NCBI RefSeq assembly: GCF_016595235.1
Contig: NZ_JAENHL010000007.1
Location: 1,524,765 to 1,588,764, forward strand
Reading direction: 5' to 3'
DNA length: 64,000 bases
Origin: Taklimakanibacter albus
Lineage (GTDB): Bacteria > Pseudomonadota > Alphaproteobacteria > Rhizobiales > Aestuariivirgaceae
The stretch's first letter is position 1, and every line of letters starts with the position of its first letter. Shown here one piece after another: positions 8,217-16,487 of the stretch. The notes under the pieces are model-generated. The model made no database searches. It saw only the letters and a program-made list of their open reading frames with translations, and was not told where the DNA came from. Position numbers and translations under genes: made by a program.

Positions 8217-8675
8217 ATGCTCGATCCCTTCGATATCCGTCTCCTCAAGCTGGTGCAGGCCAATTCGAGGCGCACCGCGCAGGAATTGGCCGAGGAAGTC
8301 GGGCTTTCACCGTCGGCGTGCCTGCGCCGTCTCAACCGGATGCGCGAGGCCGGCGTGATCGAATCCGAGATCGCCGTCGTCTCGCCGGCGGCCGTCGGCC
8401 ATCCCTTGATGATGGTGGTCGAAGTGTCGCTCGAGCGCGAACGCCCCGACATCATGAGCGACTTCAAGAAGGCGATGCGCGCCACGCCGGAAGTGATGCA
8501 ATGTTATTATGTGACGGGCGAGGTCGACTTCATCCTCATCGTCGCGGTGAAGAGCATGATCGACTATGAGCGCTTCACCACCGACTTCCTGTTCAACAAC
8601 AAGAATATCCGCCGCTTCAACACGCTCGTGGTGATGGACCGGGTGAAGGTCGGCCTGACCATCCCGATCGAGTAA
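8217..8675 (+). CDS. Lrp/AsnC family transcriptional regulator
   Basis: The 152-residue regulator has an N-terminal helix-turn-helix (NSRRTAQELAEEVGLSPSACLRRLNRM, about residues 13-40) and a C-terminal RAM ligand-binding domain (about 65-145, with the CYYVTGEVDFILIV strand). I chose the ATG at 8217 because the protein then has the normal length and N-terminus of the family; an upstream in-frame extension to 8106 would cross the putative operators. It is divergent from the aco/dpaL operon and is its likely local regulator, responding to an amino acid or product. Confidence 0.9.
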   Translation: MLDPFDIRLLKLVQANSRRTAQELAEEVGLSPSACLRRLNRMREAGVIESEIAVVSPAAVGHPLMMVVEVSLERERPDIMSDFKKAMRATPEVMQCYYVTGEVDFILIVAVKSMIDYERFTTDFLFNNKNIRRFNTLVVMDRVKVGLTIPIE

Positions 8676-8690
8676 GGAGAACCGCGCAGT

Positions 8691-8836
8691 TTTCCCCCTC
8701 TCCCGTCCGGAGGATGGGAGAGGGTGGCCGAAGGCCGGGTGAGGGCTCTTTGTTCGAGTAACGCTTCACCATCCAAGAGCCTTCATCCGCCCTGTCGGGC
8801 ACCTTCTCCCATTGCTGCGCAACGGGAGAAGGGGAA
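8691..8836. repeat. Large imperfect palindromic repeat (family B), copy 1
   Basis: About 146 bases form nested inverted repeats: TTTCCCCCTCTCCCG at the left, GGGAGAAGGGGAAA at the right, and inner arms around GAGGGCTC and GAGCC. A related element lies at 50164-50298. This layout resembles the palindromic intergenic repeats common in rhizobial genomes. It sits between the convergent Lrp and LuxR genes and could also act as a two-way terminator. Confidence 0.8.
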
Positions 8837-8853
8837 ATGTTGGAGACGCCAGT

Positions 8854-9888
8854 TTACTCGTTTCCGACTTTGGTGAGCACCTCGGCAAGGAAGGCACGGA
8901 AGAATTCGCGCTCGCTCGTGACATCGAGCTTGCCATAGACATGCGAGCGGTGATTACGCACCGAACCCGGCGTGAGATCGAGCTTTCGGGCGATCTGCTC
9001 ATTGGGAAGCCCGAGCAGCGCGAGGCGGGCCACATCGGTCTCGCGTGGGGTGAGCCCATGCCGGCGCACGAAGCGCGCAAAGGCGGCGTCATAACCTTCA
9101 TCCGCCTGGGCGGGCTCGATCCGTTGCGCCATCACCAGCGAGCCCTTGGGCGCCAGCGGGAAATCCGGCGCCAACGCATTCCAGCCGAGCCGCCAGTCGC
9201 GGTCGAGGGCACGCTCGCCCGACGGGATCGCCGCCATGTCGGCGATGAAGGTGTCGGAGAGGAGCCGGCTCAGGCCTTCCGCCGTCCAGCGCTCATTGGC
9301 ATGGACGATGCGCCCGGTCCGGTCGATCACCGCGAGCGGCAGGCGATAATCGCCAAAGATCGAAGGCGCTGCCCCGGCGCCGCTCGCCAGCACGCAGAAT
9401 TCGATATGGAGACGCACGATCTCGGTGACGACCGGCAAGAGCGTTTCGGCGACGGCGAGATCGGCCTTCGTGTATTCCTGGTTGCGCCGCTCGAGGCAGA
9501 AAGCGACGCAGACCGGCGCCGGCGCGGGTGCGAGCAGCGCCAGCTCGTCGCGGATGATGGCGCGCCGGAAGATCGCCTCGAGATAATGCTCGACCGTCTC
9601 GGGGTCGCCGGACAATTCATTGACGATGGCGCAGACGGGCGCCTGGCGCTGGCGCCACAGCCGGAGCAGCGGATCGAAGCGATAGCCGCCGCCCAGATAA
9701 AGCTCGAGCACGTCCTTGGGCAGCACCTCGTTGACGATCATTTCCGGCGCGCCATGGAACGCATAGCGCACCACGATGAACTGGCTGCTTTTGATCTCCG
9801 CCGACAGCCACTGCCCCACCGCCTCATAAAGATGCGGCTTGCCGATGGCGGCGATCGCCCGGGCGAGAAGGGATTGGGCGGTGGTCAT
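8854..9888 (-). CDS. LuxR-family transcriptional regulator
   Basis: The 344-residue protein ends in a LuxR-type helix-turn-helix (LTPRETDVARLALLGLPNEQ through the SVRNHRSHVYGKL segment, about residues 277-325). The roughly 270 residues before it form a sensing region without a receiver-domain phosphorylation site; the sequence around VIDRTGRIVHANERW looks PAS-like. It is divergent from the ureohydrolase gene with 115 bases between, so it is the probable regulator of the ureohydrolase-permease pair. The signal is unknown. Confidence 0.85.
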   Translation of the reverse strand: MTTAQSLLARAIAAIGKPHLYEAVGQWLSAEIKSSQFIVVRYAFHGAPEMIVNEVLPKDVLELYLGGGYRFDPLLRLWRQRQAPVCAIVNELSGDPETVEHYLEAIFRRAIIRDELALLAPAPAPVCVAFCLERRNQEYTKADLAVAETLLPVVTEIVRLHIEFCVLASGAGAAPSIFGDYRLPLAVIDRTGRIVHANERWTAEGLSRLLSDTFIADMAAIPSGERALDRDWRLGWNALAPDFPLAPKGSLVMAQRIEPAQADEGYDAAFARFVRRHGLTPRETDVARLALLGLPNEQIARKLDLTPGSVRNHRSHVYGKLDVTSEREFFRAFLAEVLTKVGNE

Positions 9889-10003
9889 GAGGCGTGCCGG
9901 TGGACAGGGCCCCCATGACGCCCGTCATGATTGCAAGCCCGCGGCTTTCTTCCCAAGGTTTCGGCGATTTTCGACAAGCACAACAACAAAAGGGAGCCTC
10001 GCA

Positions 10004-10957
10004 GTGAGCAGCACGACCGTCATCGACGAAACCATGTGGAACGGCCTGATCCATGCCGGCATTGCCGGCACGATCTTCCGCCTTCCTTATGTCGCCGCCG
10101 ACAAAAACGCCATAGCGGCAGCCAAGCTCGATGTCGGCTTCCTGGGCTTTCCCTTCGATTCGACCTCGATCAGCCGCACCGGCGCCAATTACGGCCCGCG
10201 CGGCATCCGCGAGCATTCGAGCCTGTTCCTGACCTATAACGCCACCTCCGACATCGACCTCGCCAAAAAGCTGAAAATGGCCGATTGCGGCGATGTTCCG
10301 GTCGTCCCCGGTGACGTCACGGCCACCATGGAAAAGGCGGCCCATATGGCGGGCGAGATCCTCGATGGCGGCGCCCGGCCCTTCATCCTCGGTGGCGATC
10401 ATTCGGTGACCATCGGCGGCGTGCGCGCTTTCGCCAAACGGCGCAAGAACCCCGGCCTCATTCTGTTCGACACGCATTTCGACACGGCCGATAATGTCGG
10501 CGGCCTGAAGGACAGCCATTGCTGCCCGATCACCCGCGCCGTCGATGCGGGCTTCGACCCCAAGCACACGGTGCTGATCGGCATCAGCGGCTGGCTCAAT
10601 CCGCGCTCCGAGCTCGAATACGCCAAGAAGCAGGGCATGACCGTCCTCTCGCTCGACGATGTGATGCGCGACGGCCCGCAGGCGATCGGCCGGAAGGCCG
10701 CGGCCGTGGTCGGCGACCGTGACGTCTATCTCACCATCGACATCGACGCGCTCGACTTCACCGTGGCGCCCGGCACCTGCGTGCCTACCGCCGGCGGCAT
10801 GCTGCTGCGCGAGATGTTCGCCATCATCGCCGAGTTCAAGGGCCTCAAGATCGGCGCCGCCGACCTGGTCGAAGTGGCGCCGTCGCTCGACGTCACCAAG
10901 ACGACGCAGATCGCCGCCTGCCGCATCATTCTCGAAACCTTGTCAATTCTGAAATAA
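10004..10957 (+). CDS. Ureohydrolase (agmatinase/guanidinobutyrase family), divergent
   Basis: The 317-residue enzyme belongs to the arginase/agmatinase family, which hydrolyses a guanidino group to urea with two manganese ions. Metal ligands are kept: His in GGDHSVT, Asp-His-Asp in FDTHFDT, and the two Asp of TIDIDALD. Several positions differ from typical agmatinases: DTHFD instead of DAHxD, SHCCP where SHGTP is usual, and APGTCVPTAGG instead of a GTGTPEPGG-like loop. The GTG start at 10004 follows an AAAGGGAG ribosome site. An APC permease gene follows by 39 bases, suggesting uptake of the substrate. Agmatine, guanidinobutyrate and other guanidino compounds are all possible. Confidence 0.87.
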   Translation: MSSTTVIDETMWNGLIHAGIAGTIFRLPYVAADKNAIAAAKLDVGFLGFPFDSTSISRTGANYGPRGIREHSSLFLTYNATSDIDLAKKLKMADCGDVPVVPGDVTATMEKAAHMAGEILDGGARPFILGGDHSVTIGGVRAFAKRRKNPGLILFDTHFDTADNVGGLKDSHCCPITRAVDAGFDPKHTVLIGISGWLNPRSELEYAKKQGMTVLSLDDVMRDGPQAIGRKAAAVVGDRDVYLTIDIDALDFTVAPGTCVPTAGGMLLREMFAIIAEFKGLKIGAADLVEVAPSLDVTKTTQIAACRIILETLSILK

Positions 10958-10996
10958 CCCGCCATTCCGAGCGGGAATCCTGGAGGAAACATATCT

Positions 10997-12400
10997 ATGT
11001 CTGCTGTCGAAGAGGCCGGCCGCAAGGCCGGCCAGACTGAGTTGCTGCGTGATTTCACGGCCACATCGGCCTTCTCGCTGGCTTTCGCTTTCATCTCGCC
11101 GATCGTGGCGCTGTATTCGATCTTCACCGTCGGCCTCACCATGGTGGGCCCGGGCTTCTGGTGGGGCTTCCCCATCACGCTCGCCGGACAGATGCTGGTG
11201 GCGCTGTCCTTCGCCATGCTGGTGTCGCGCCTGCCGCTCGAAGGCAGCATCTATCAATGGTCGCGCCACCTCTTAGGCCCCACCTATGGCTGGTTCGCCG
11301 GCTGGGCCTATATCTGGACCTTGCCCATCGCCATCGCCGCGGTGTCGCTCGGCGGCGCCGGCTTCCTGGCGCAATTCTTAGGCCTCGATTCCACCTCGAA
11401 GCCGGTGACGATCATGCTGGCGCTGGCGCTGATCGCCGGCATCACGCTCGCCAATACGATCGGCCGTAAGTTCCTCAAAGTCATCATCGGCCTGTGCATC
11501 GTCGCCGAGATCATCGGCTCGATCGGCCTCGGCATCGTCTTCCTCGGCCTCTATCAGGTGAACGACATCTCGGTGCTGAGCGAAGGCGTGATCGATCCGG
11601 CGACCGGCGGCTTCATGCTGCCTCCTCTCCTCTTCGGCGTCGCCATTGCCGGCTGGGCTTTCGTCGGCTTCGAAAGTGCCGGCTCGATCGCGGAGGAAGT
11701 GAAGGACCCGCAGCGCGCGGTGCCCAAAGCGATGATCTATTCGCTGCTCTTCGTGTCGACCATCGTCGCCTTCTCAGCGCTGGCGGTGATCCTCGCCATT
11801 CCCGATCTGGCCGCAGTGCGCGCCGGTTCGGTGGCCGATCCGGTCGCGGCGACCATCGAGCATCATCTGGGCCCCGTCGGTCTGCATTTCATGACCGCCA
11901 CCTTCGTCATCGGCTTCATCGCCTGCATGGTGGGCCTGCAGGCCTCGGTGTCCCGGGTGATCTGGGCCTTGGCGCGCGAGGGCGATCTGCCATTCGCCAA
12001 GACGCTGGCGAAGCTGTCAGGCGAGGACCGCCTGCCGGTCAACGCCATTCTCGCGGCGGCGGTTATGTCGCTCGTCTTCTTCGCGCTGAGCTTCACCAAC
12101 ATCTATATGATGCTGCTGACCTTCACCACCGCGGGCTTCTATATCTCGTTCCTGTTCCCCGCGCTTGCCGCCGCCTATGAGCGGATCACGCAAGGGGTGA
12201 AGCCTTCGAGCTTCAATCTCGGCAAATGGTCGGGCGTCGTAACCATCACCGCCGCGGTCTGGCTGATCTTCCAGACGGCCAACATCTCCTGGCCGCGCTT
12301 CGCCGAGCTGCCCTGGTACGAAAACTGGGCCGTGCTGCTGGTCGTCTCGATCCTGGCGGTGCTGGGCTTCATCGTCAGGGCATTTCTGCCGAAGCGGTAG
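10997..12400 (+). CDS. APC-superfamily amino-acid/amine permease
   Basis: The 467-residue inner-membrane protein has about 12 hydrophobic helices and starts with a soluble stretch (residues 1-20) followed by FTATSAFSLAFAFISPIVAL. It matches amino-acid/polyamine/organocation permeases of the GABA-permease-like group. A GGAGG ribosome site stands before the ATG. It lies 39 bases after the ureohydrolase gene, so it probably imports the guanidino substrate or an amine related to it. Confidence 0.88.
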   Translation: MSAVEEAGRKAGQTELLRDFTATSAFSLAFAFISPIVALYSIFTVGLTMVGPGFWWGFPITLAGQMLVALSFAMLVSRLPLEGSIYQWSRHLLGPTYGWFAGWAYIWTLPIAIAAVSLGGAGFLAQFLGLDSTSKPVTIMLALALIAGITLANTIGRKFLKVIIGLCIVAEIIGSIGLGIVFLGLYQVNDISVLSEGVIDPATGGFMLPPLLFGVAIAGWAFVGFESAGSIAEEVKDPQRAVPKAMIYSLLFVSTIVAFSALAVILAIPDLAAVRAGSVADPVAATIEHHLGPVGLHFMTATFVIGFIACMVGLQASVSRVIWALAREGDLPFAKTLAKLSGEDRLPVNAILAAAVMSLVFFALSFTNIYMMLLTFTTAGFYISFLFPALAAAYERITQGVKPSSFNLGKWSGVVTITAAVWLIFQTANISWPRFAELPWYENWAVLLVVSILAVLGFIVRAFLPKR

Positions 12401-12414
12401 TCCGCGTTCAAAAA

Positions 12415-12445
12415 GGGGCCGTTCCGCCTCAAAGGCGGCGGCCCC
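12415..12445. terminator. Stem-loop after the APC permease gene
   Basis: Outer arms GGGGCCG and CGGCCCC enclose inner arms CCGCC and GGCGG with a short CAAA-containing loop. It begins 15 bases after the permease stop codon and lies between convergent genes. There is no long T tract, so factor-independent termination is likely but not certain. Confidence 0.6.
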
Positions 12446-12535
12446 TCTCCTATTTCCAGACTACCGCGCAATTCGAGACGGGCAAGATTTGTGACAGCAT
12501 CTCATCGGCCTTGCGCGCCGCATTGCTGACCTGCC

Positions 12536-13486
12536 CTACCATCTGTCACATTTTCCAAAGTTTTGCAGGAGACGTATTGCGGCATCTCGACTTTCATCAC
12601 GGGAGACCTCGAATGATTGCTCGACCATTCCGGCAACGCTTGCGAAGAGCTTCTCACTCGCTAGGACTTGTCGAAGCTCATACTCGGATAGATACGCGTA
12701 GGTAACTCCGAGTTCCGAGACAAATATACAAAAATCCTCAACTCGCGATCGCGGCAGGAGAAGTGTTCCAAATGATCTGTCAAAGAAGAAGGCGCCCTCA
12801 TTGAGGGCACCTCCATCAATGTCAAATGTCGCCACATATTGTGAGGCCGAACTCCTGCCTTGCCAGTTTGGACAACTAAAGTCCTGATCAAATCGACGAA
12901 GAAAAGGGTTCTCATTGGATATCGCCAGAAGATAGAACGTTTTCCGCGCGTTCCCATCACTAACTACGATCTTATCAAATACCGATACGCAGCTATCATC
13001 CCAAGCCTCTGTGAGGGTGTCCGTCGGCTGATAAACCTGCACCTCATCTCCATTCAACTGCTCTTCCACTCGCGCCACATTCAAGCGCTCGGTAATTTTC
13101 CATTCTCCAGTCCAGTAGGTCTCGGACGGTTGTCCAGATAACTCTTCAGGCATAGATTCCGAAGAACGAAGTACAAATTGCGCAATTCTTCCAGCCACTC
13201 TGGTGAGAGCTGCGCAATTGCTCTTAGGAACGTCTCTGACGCGAATCCTAAAAAACAAGTCACCTTTGTTGCTCGAACTCAGAAGCTGAAAATTGTCGGC
13301 CCATTCTCGACATTCGGGCTGCTTGTCGAGCGAGTTCAAAAATGGTCGTACAACGGTGACATCAGGAAACGTGCGGACTTTGTCCTCAACTTGCTCCCCA
13401 GCGCTTGCTTCAGTGCACAGCAAGAGAAGAAGGACTCCTCCCAAGAACGAACATTTGAAAGATTGGATAGTGTTTTTCATCGGCAT
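12536..13486 (-). CDS. Hypothetical secreted protein, low-GC orphan
   Basis: I do not recognise this 316-residue protein. It starts MPMKNTIQSFKCSFLGGVLL and has a clear Sec signal peptide with a run of Leu and a probable cleavage after TEASA (about residue 29). The mature part is rich in polar residues and has about seven Cys residues (for example ECREW, KSNCA, DDSCVSV, FSCPNW, EDFCIFV, FGKCDRW), which suggests disulfides in the periplasm. The DNA here is close to half AT, while neighbours are about two thirds GC, and codon use is atypical. That points to recent acquisition. It sits between the APC permease and an outer-membrane protein gene with no functional link visible. Confidence 0.7.
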   Translation of the reverse strand: MPMKNTIQSFKCSFLGGVLLLLLCTEASAGEQVEDKVRTFPDVTVVRPFLNSLDKQPECREWADNFQLLSSSNKGDLFFRIRVRDVPKSNCAALTRVAGRIAQFVLRSSESMPEELSGQPSETYWTGEWKITERLNVARVEEQLNGDEVQVYQPTDTLTEAWDDSCVSVFDKIVVSDGNARKTFYLLAISNENPFLRRFDQDFSCPNWQGRSSASQYVATFDIDGGALNEGAFFFDRSFGTLLLPRSRVEDFCIFVSELGVTYAYLSEYELRQVLASEKLFASVAGMVEQSFEVSRDESRDAAIRLLQNFGKCDRW

Positions 13487-13531
13487 TTCTGAAGTTCTCA
13501 GAAGTCCACTCGTTGTTCTTGATGCGCAGTC

Positions 13532-14740
13532 CTACCACGCCACCCGATAGCCGGCATAAAGCGCATAGGCCCAGCCGGTGTCGACCGTCGTATTGAATTC
13601 CCCATACTTCGTTTCCTCGGACGCGGCGATGTAGCTCAAAGCGCCGCCGGCGCTCAGCCTTCCGCCCCACGGGCAGTCGTAAGCAGCACCACTCGACAGC
13701 GTCCAGCTTTCGCTCGCATGGTCGTAGCCGGTGGCGACACCTCTATCCCAGGTCAGCGCCAGGAGCGCGGAGGTGCGCTCGTCGAAATCATGGGCGATGC
13801 CGCCGGTCAGCGTCCAACCATCGCGCCAGAAATAATCGTTGATGCTGCCCGGCCCCGGCACGTCCGCCGACCAGTAGCTCTGCGCGATGAACTGCTTCAC
13901 CACGCTCCAGTCGGTCCATTTGACCGCGCCATAGGCCATCCAGCCCTCGGCGATGCCGGACTGCAATGTGAGTTCGACGCTTTGCGGCAGGTCGCCCGAT
14001 CCGTAGGCGTCGAGCAACGAGACGCCATTGGGGGTTTCGATCTCGAGCTCGCCCTCGGGGTCATAGGAGGTCCCCGAGCGATAAATCAACGCGGCGCGGA
14101 AGGCGATCTCGGGGATCGCATAAGCGGCGCCGAAGCGATAGCCATAGTGCTCATCGTCGAAAGAGAGCCGCGCATCACCGATCGTGGTCCCGTCCGGCAC
14201 GCGTTGCTGGCCCTGCGCCGTCAAGATGTCGTGGCGGTCATAGGAGAATTTCTCGCGGAAACCGCCACCGAGCAGATAGGCTCTTCCGGGTCCGATATCA
14301 TAGGCGACGGCGCAAGTGAGCCCCGTCTCATAGATGCCGAATTCCTCCTCGATCTTGCCGGCATTGGCGATGCCGGGCGCGATCGGCCTCGGATGGGCGG
14401 CATTCTTCGGGCTGCCATAGTCGGCCTGGCCACCCAATGCCTTCACATATGTGCCGGCGCAGAGAACATGGTCCGTGAGAGTTACCTTGACTGCGACGGA
14501 AGGGATTTCATAGGTCGCCGCATAGTCGGTGCCTTCGAGTGCCGGGTTGTTGGGGTTGCGCCCATAACGTCGTGTCGGGTTCACCACCGTCACGCTGGAG
14601 CGCACCGCGAAAGCTTCATCGGCAAACAGGATATCCGTATCGGCGCTGCCTTGCGCGAAACCGCCGGCGCAAGCGGGCGTCATCGCTGCCAGCGTCAGCC
14701 AGCCGGCGCCGAGAAGCGGCAGCGTGAAACGAATAGTCAT
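13532..14740 (-). CDS. FadL/OmpP1-type outer-membrane protein
   Basis: The 402-residue protein has a signal peptide ending near TPACAGG and a long series of alternating amphipathic strands with many aromatic and Gly residues, ending in the aromatic residue W (YALYAGYRVAW). This is typical of outer-membrane beta-barrels. The N-terminal GGFAQGSADTDILFADEAFA and later PEIAFRAALIYRSGTSYD resemble the hydrophobic-compound transporters of the FadL/TodX group. It would let hydrophobic or aromatic substrates cross the outer membrane. It is divergent from the putative winged-helix gene at 14937 across a palindrome-rich gap. Confidence 0.8.
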   Translation of the reverse strand: MTIRFTLPLLGAGWLTLAAMTPACAGGFAQGSADTDILFADEAFAVRSSVTVVNPTRRYGRNPNNPALEGTDYAATYEIPSVAVKVTLTDHVLCAGTYVKALGGQADYGSPKNAAHPRPIAPGIANAGKIEEEFGIYETGLTCAVAYDIGPGRAYLLGGGFREKFSYDRHDILTAQGQQRVPDGTTIGDARLSFDDEHYGYRFGAAYAIPEIAFRAALIYRSGTSYDPEGELEIETPNGVSLLDAYGSGDLPQSVELTLQSGIAEGWMAYGAVKWTDWSVVKQFIAQSYWSADVPGPGSINDYFWRDGWTLTGGIAHDFDERTSALLALTWDRGVATGYDHASESWTLSSGAAYDCPWGGRLSAGGALSYIAASEETKYGEFNTTVDTGWAYALYAGYRVAW

Positions 14741-14754
14741 ATATAAGTGATACG

Positions 14755-14875
14755 TCCCCTAAGCATGATGAGTTTGGATTGACACAATCCAAAATCATCG
14801 TGCTCAGCTCTATATTTTTGGCGCGGGATTGTCGCGAAAAACCGGTATCCGCTTTTTCGCATCCCGCGCCTGAAT
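14755..14875. repeat. Tandem palindromic repeats (family D) upstream of the FadL-like gene
   Basis: Two hairpins lie side by side. The first has arms TTTGGATTG (14773-14781) and CAATCCAAA (14785-14793), extended by an imperfect AGCATGATG and CATCGTGCT pair. The second has perfect 10-base arms GGCGCGGGAT (14820-14829) and ATCCCGCGCC (14861-14870) with inner GCGAAAAA and TTTTTCGC. The core GGATTGTCGCGAAAAACCGG recurs in similar form at 62805-62823. This is typical of rhizobial palindromic repeats. Confidence 0.75.
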
Positions 14876-14936
14876 TGCACTCTGGCGGAAAAGGCGCGGG
14901 TCTGGCAAGACGGATCGCGCGCGGGGCGGCTACAGC

Positions 14937-15779
14937 ATGGCATTGACGACAGACGAGATCGCCGATCATCCGGCCTTACCGGCTTGCATCAGACAGCAAT
15001 GCGCTGTTCTGGTGCAGACTTTCGAGGCCAATCCGCGCCTTGCTTCGGTCTTCGCCACCCAGCAGCGCTGGCTGATGGCGCATGCGGCCCTGGCGCTCTA
15101 TTTCCGACGCAACGTAAAGGGCTTCAAGATCACCGAGTTTCTCGATCTCGTCGAGCAGCACAAGGTGGCGAGCCGCAACACCGCCGACACCTTCGTCAAG
15201 GAGATGCAGCAATATAATTTCGCCCGCACCGTTGCGGGCGGCAGCGACCGACGCACCCGGCCGATCGAACCCACCGAAACGAGCCTGCAGGAAATCCACG
15301 GCTGGCTCCTGGTGCATCTCGCCACCCTCGATGGGCTCGATCATGGCAGCCGATGCCAGGCCTATCTTGCCAGGCCCGATCTTCTCGGCCTGACCCAGCC
15401 CCTGATCGCCGACGCCCTTCTCGCCTCGCCGATGATCCGCGAACCGGAAAAGACCTTCTCACTGTTCACCTGGCTCAATAATGGCGGCATCGTCATGGAC
15501 CGCATCATCGCCGGCATCGCCGACAGCGACGTCCATGCCGAGCAGATCCCGACCGCGATCACCTCGGTCAAGGAGATGGCGGCATGGCTCCGGCTGTCGC
15601 GCAGCCATCTGGTGCGCAAATTGCGCGACGCCGAGGCGCTCGGCAGCATCGGCTGGCAGGGCAAGCGCGGCCAGTCGGTGATGTGGGTGTCGCAGCGCTT
15701 CCGGCAGGAATATACGATGGCCCAGGCGGTCAAACTCGCCATCATCGACCAGGCCTATGAGAAGGCGATCCGGGCCTGA
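14937..15779 (+). CDS. Putative winged-helix DNA-binding protein
   Basis: The 280-residue protein is mostly helical with no signal peptide. Residues about 200-265 (ITSVKEMAAWLRLSRSHLVR then KLRDAEALGSIGWQG) read like a helix-turn-helix with a wing, as in MarR-like or GntR-like domains. The first 190 residues do not match a family I can name. It is divergent from the FadL-like gene and 45 bases before an XRE-cupin regulator. It is probably a transcription factor or other DNA-binding protein, but this rests on one motif. Confidence 0.6.
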   Translation: MALTTDEIADHPALPACIRQQCAVLVQTFEANPRLASVFATQQRWLMAHAALALYFRRNVKGFKITEFLDLVEQHKVASRNTADTFVKEMQQYNFARTVAGGSDRRTRPIEPTETSLQEIHGWLLVHLATLDGLDHGSRCQAYLARPDLLGLTQPLIADALLASPMIREPEKTFSLFTWLNNGGIVMDRIIAGIADSDVHAEQIPTAITSVKEMAAWLRLSRSHLVRKLRDAEALGSIGWQGKRGQSVMWVSQRFRQEYTMAQAVKLAIIDQAYEKAIRA

Positions 15780-15824
15780 CCGGTTTCCTTGTCGACCGCC
15801 GTTTCAGTCTGTTAGTCTAAGCCC

Positions 15825-16409
15825 ATGGACGATATTTCGACGCTCACCGCCGTCATCGGCACCAATATCAACGAAGTGCGCAGCCAGCGCGCCCTCACCT
15901 TCGACCAGCTCGCCAAGCTCTCGGGCGTCAGCAAGGGCATGCTGGTGCAGATCGAGCAGGGCAAGACCAATCCGAGCATCGGCACCTTGTGCAAGATCGC
16001 CAATGCGCTGGGCGTCGCGGTGTCGAAATTCATCGAGACGAGCGATGCCTCGACCGTGCGCCTGATCTCGCCCGACGAGGCGACCCAGCTGTGGACGGGC
16101 CGCAATGGCAGCGCCGGCAATCTGGTGGTCGGCTTCGACAATCCCTCGCTCATCGAATTCTGGTCCTGGCATCTGGTGCCGGGCGAATGGCATGACGGCG
16201 TCGCCCATCCGGTCGGCACGCGCGAGATCCTGTTCGTCAAATCGGGCGAGCTCACTTTGACGATCGGCGGCACCACCTGTCGCGCCAAGGCCGGGCAGAC
16301 CATCACCTTCATCGCCGACAAGCCGCACCGCTACGCCAATGACGGGGCCAAGGACGTCCAGATGCTGATGGTCGTGTGCGAGCCGGGACGCGGTGGCCAG
16401 GGCAGATAG
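15825..16409 (+). CDS. XRE-family regulator with cupin sensor domain
   Basis: The 194-residue protein combines an N-terminal XRE helix-turn-helix (about residues 8-66, with LSGVSKGMLVQIEQGKTNPS) and a C-terminal cupin barrel (about 105-180, with WHDGVAHPVGTREILFVKSG and later DKPHRYAND). Such HTH-cupin regulators often control small metabolic operons and sense a small molecule in the cupin. A PLP-enzyme gene follows on the same strand after an AT-rich gap, and is the likely target. Confidence 0.9.
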   Translation: MDDISTLTAVIGTNINEVRSQRALTFDQLAKLSGVSKGMLVQIEQGKTNPSIGTLCKIANALGVAVSKFIETSDASTVRLISPDEATQLWTGRNGSAGNLVVGFDNPSLIEFWSWHLVPGEWHDGVAHPVGTREILFVKSGELTLTIGGTTCRAKAGQTITFIADKPHRYANDGAKDVQMLMVVCEPGRGGQGR

Positions 16410-16420
16410 CCTGTATCATT

Positions 16421-16487
16421 ATATTGACTATTAGTTCGTTAAATTGATATATCGGTCTCTCAAGCAGTGATGAGAGGACGATTTCGT
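16421..16487 (+). promoter_or_regulatory. AT-rich promoter region for the Cys/Met-type PLP enzyme gene
   Basis: This gap is strikingly AT-rich. A TTGACT at 16424-16429 and a TATATC at 16448-16453 are spaced by 18 bases, a plausible -35/-10 pair. A GAGAGGA ribosome site follows at about 16471-16477, which favours the ATG at 16488. Promoter use is inferred. Confidence 0.4.

Noticed and set aside
8676-8690. Part of a terminator for the Lrp gene
   Set aside because: The nearby palindromes belong to a repeat family found elsewhere, so a specific terminator call is not supported, though it may act as one.
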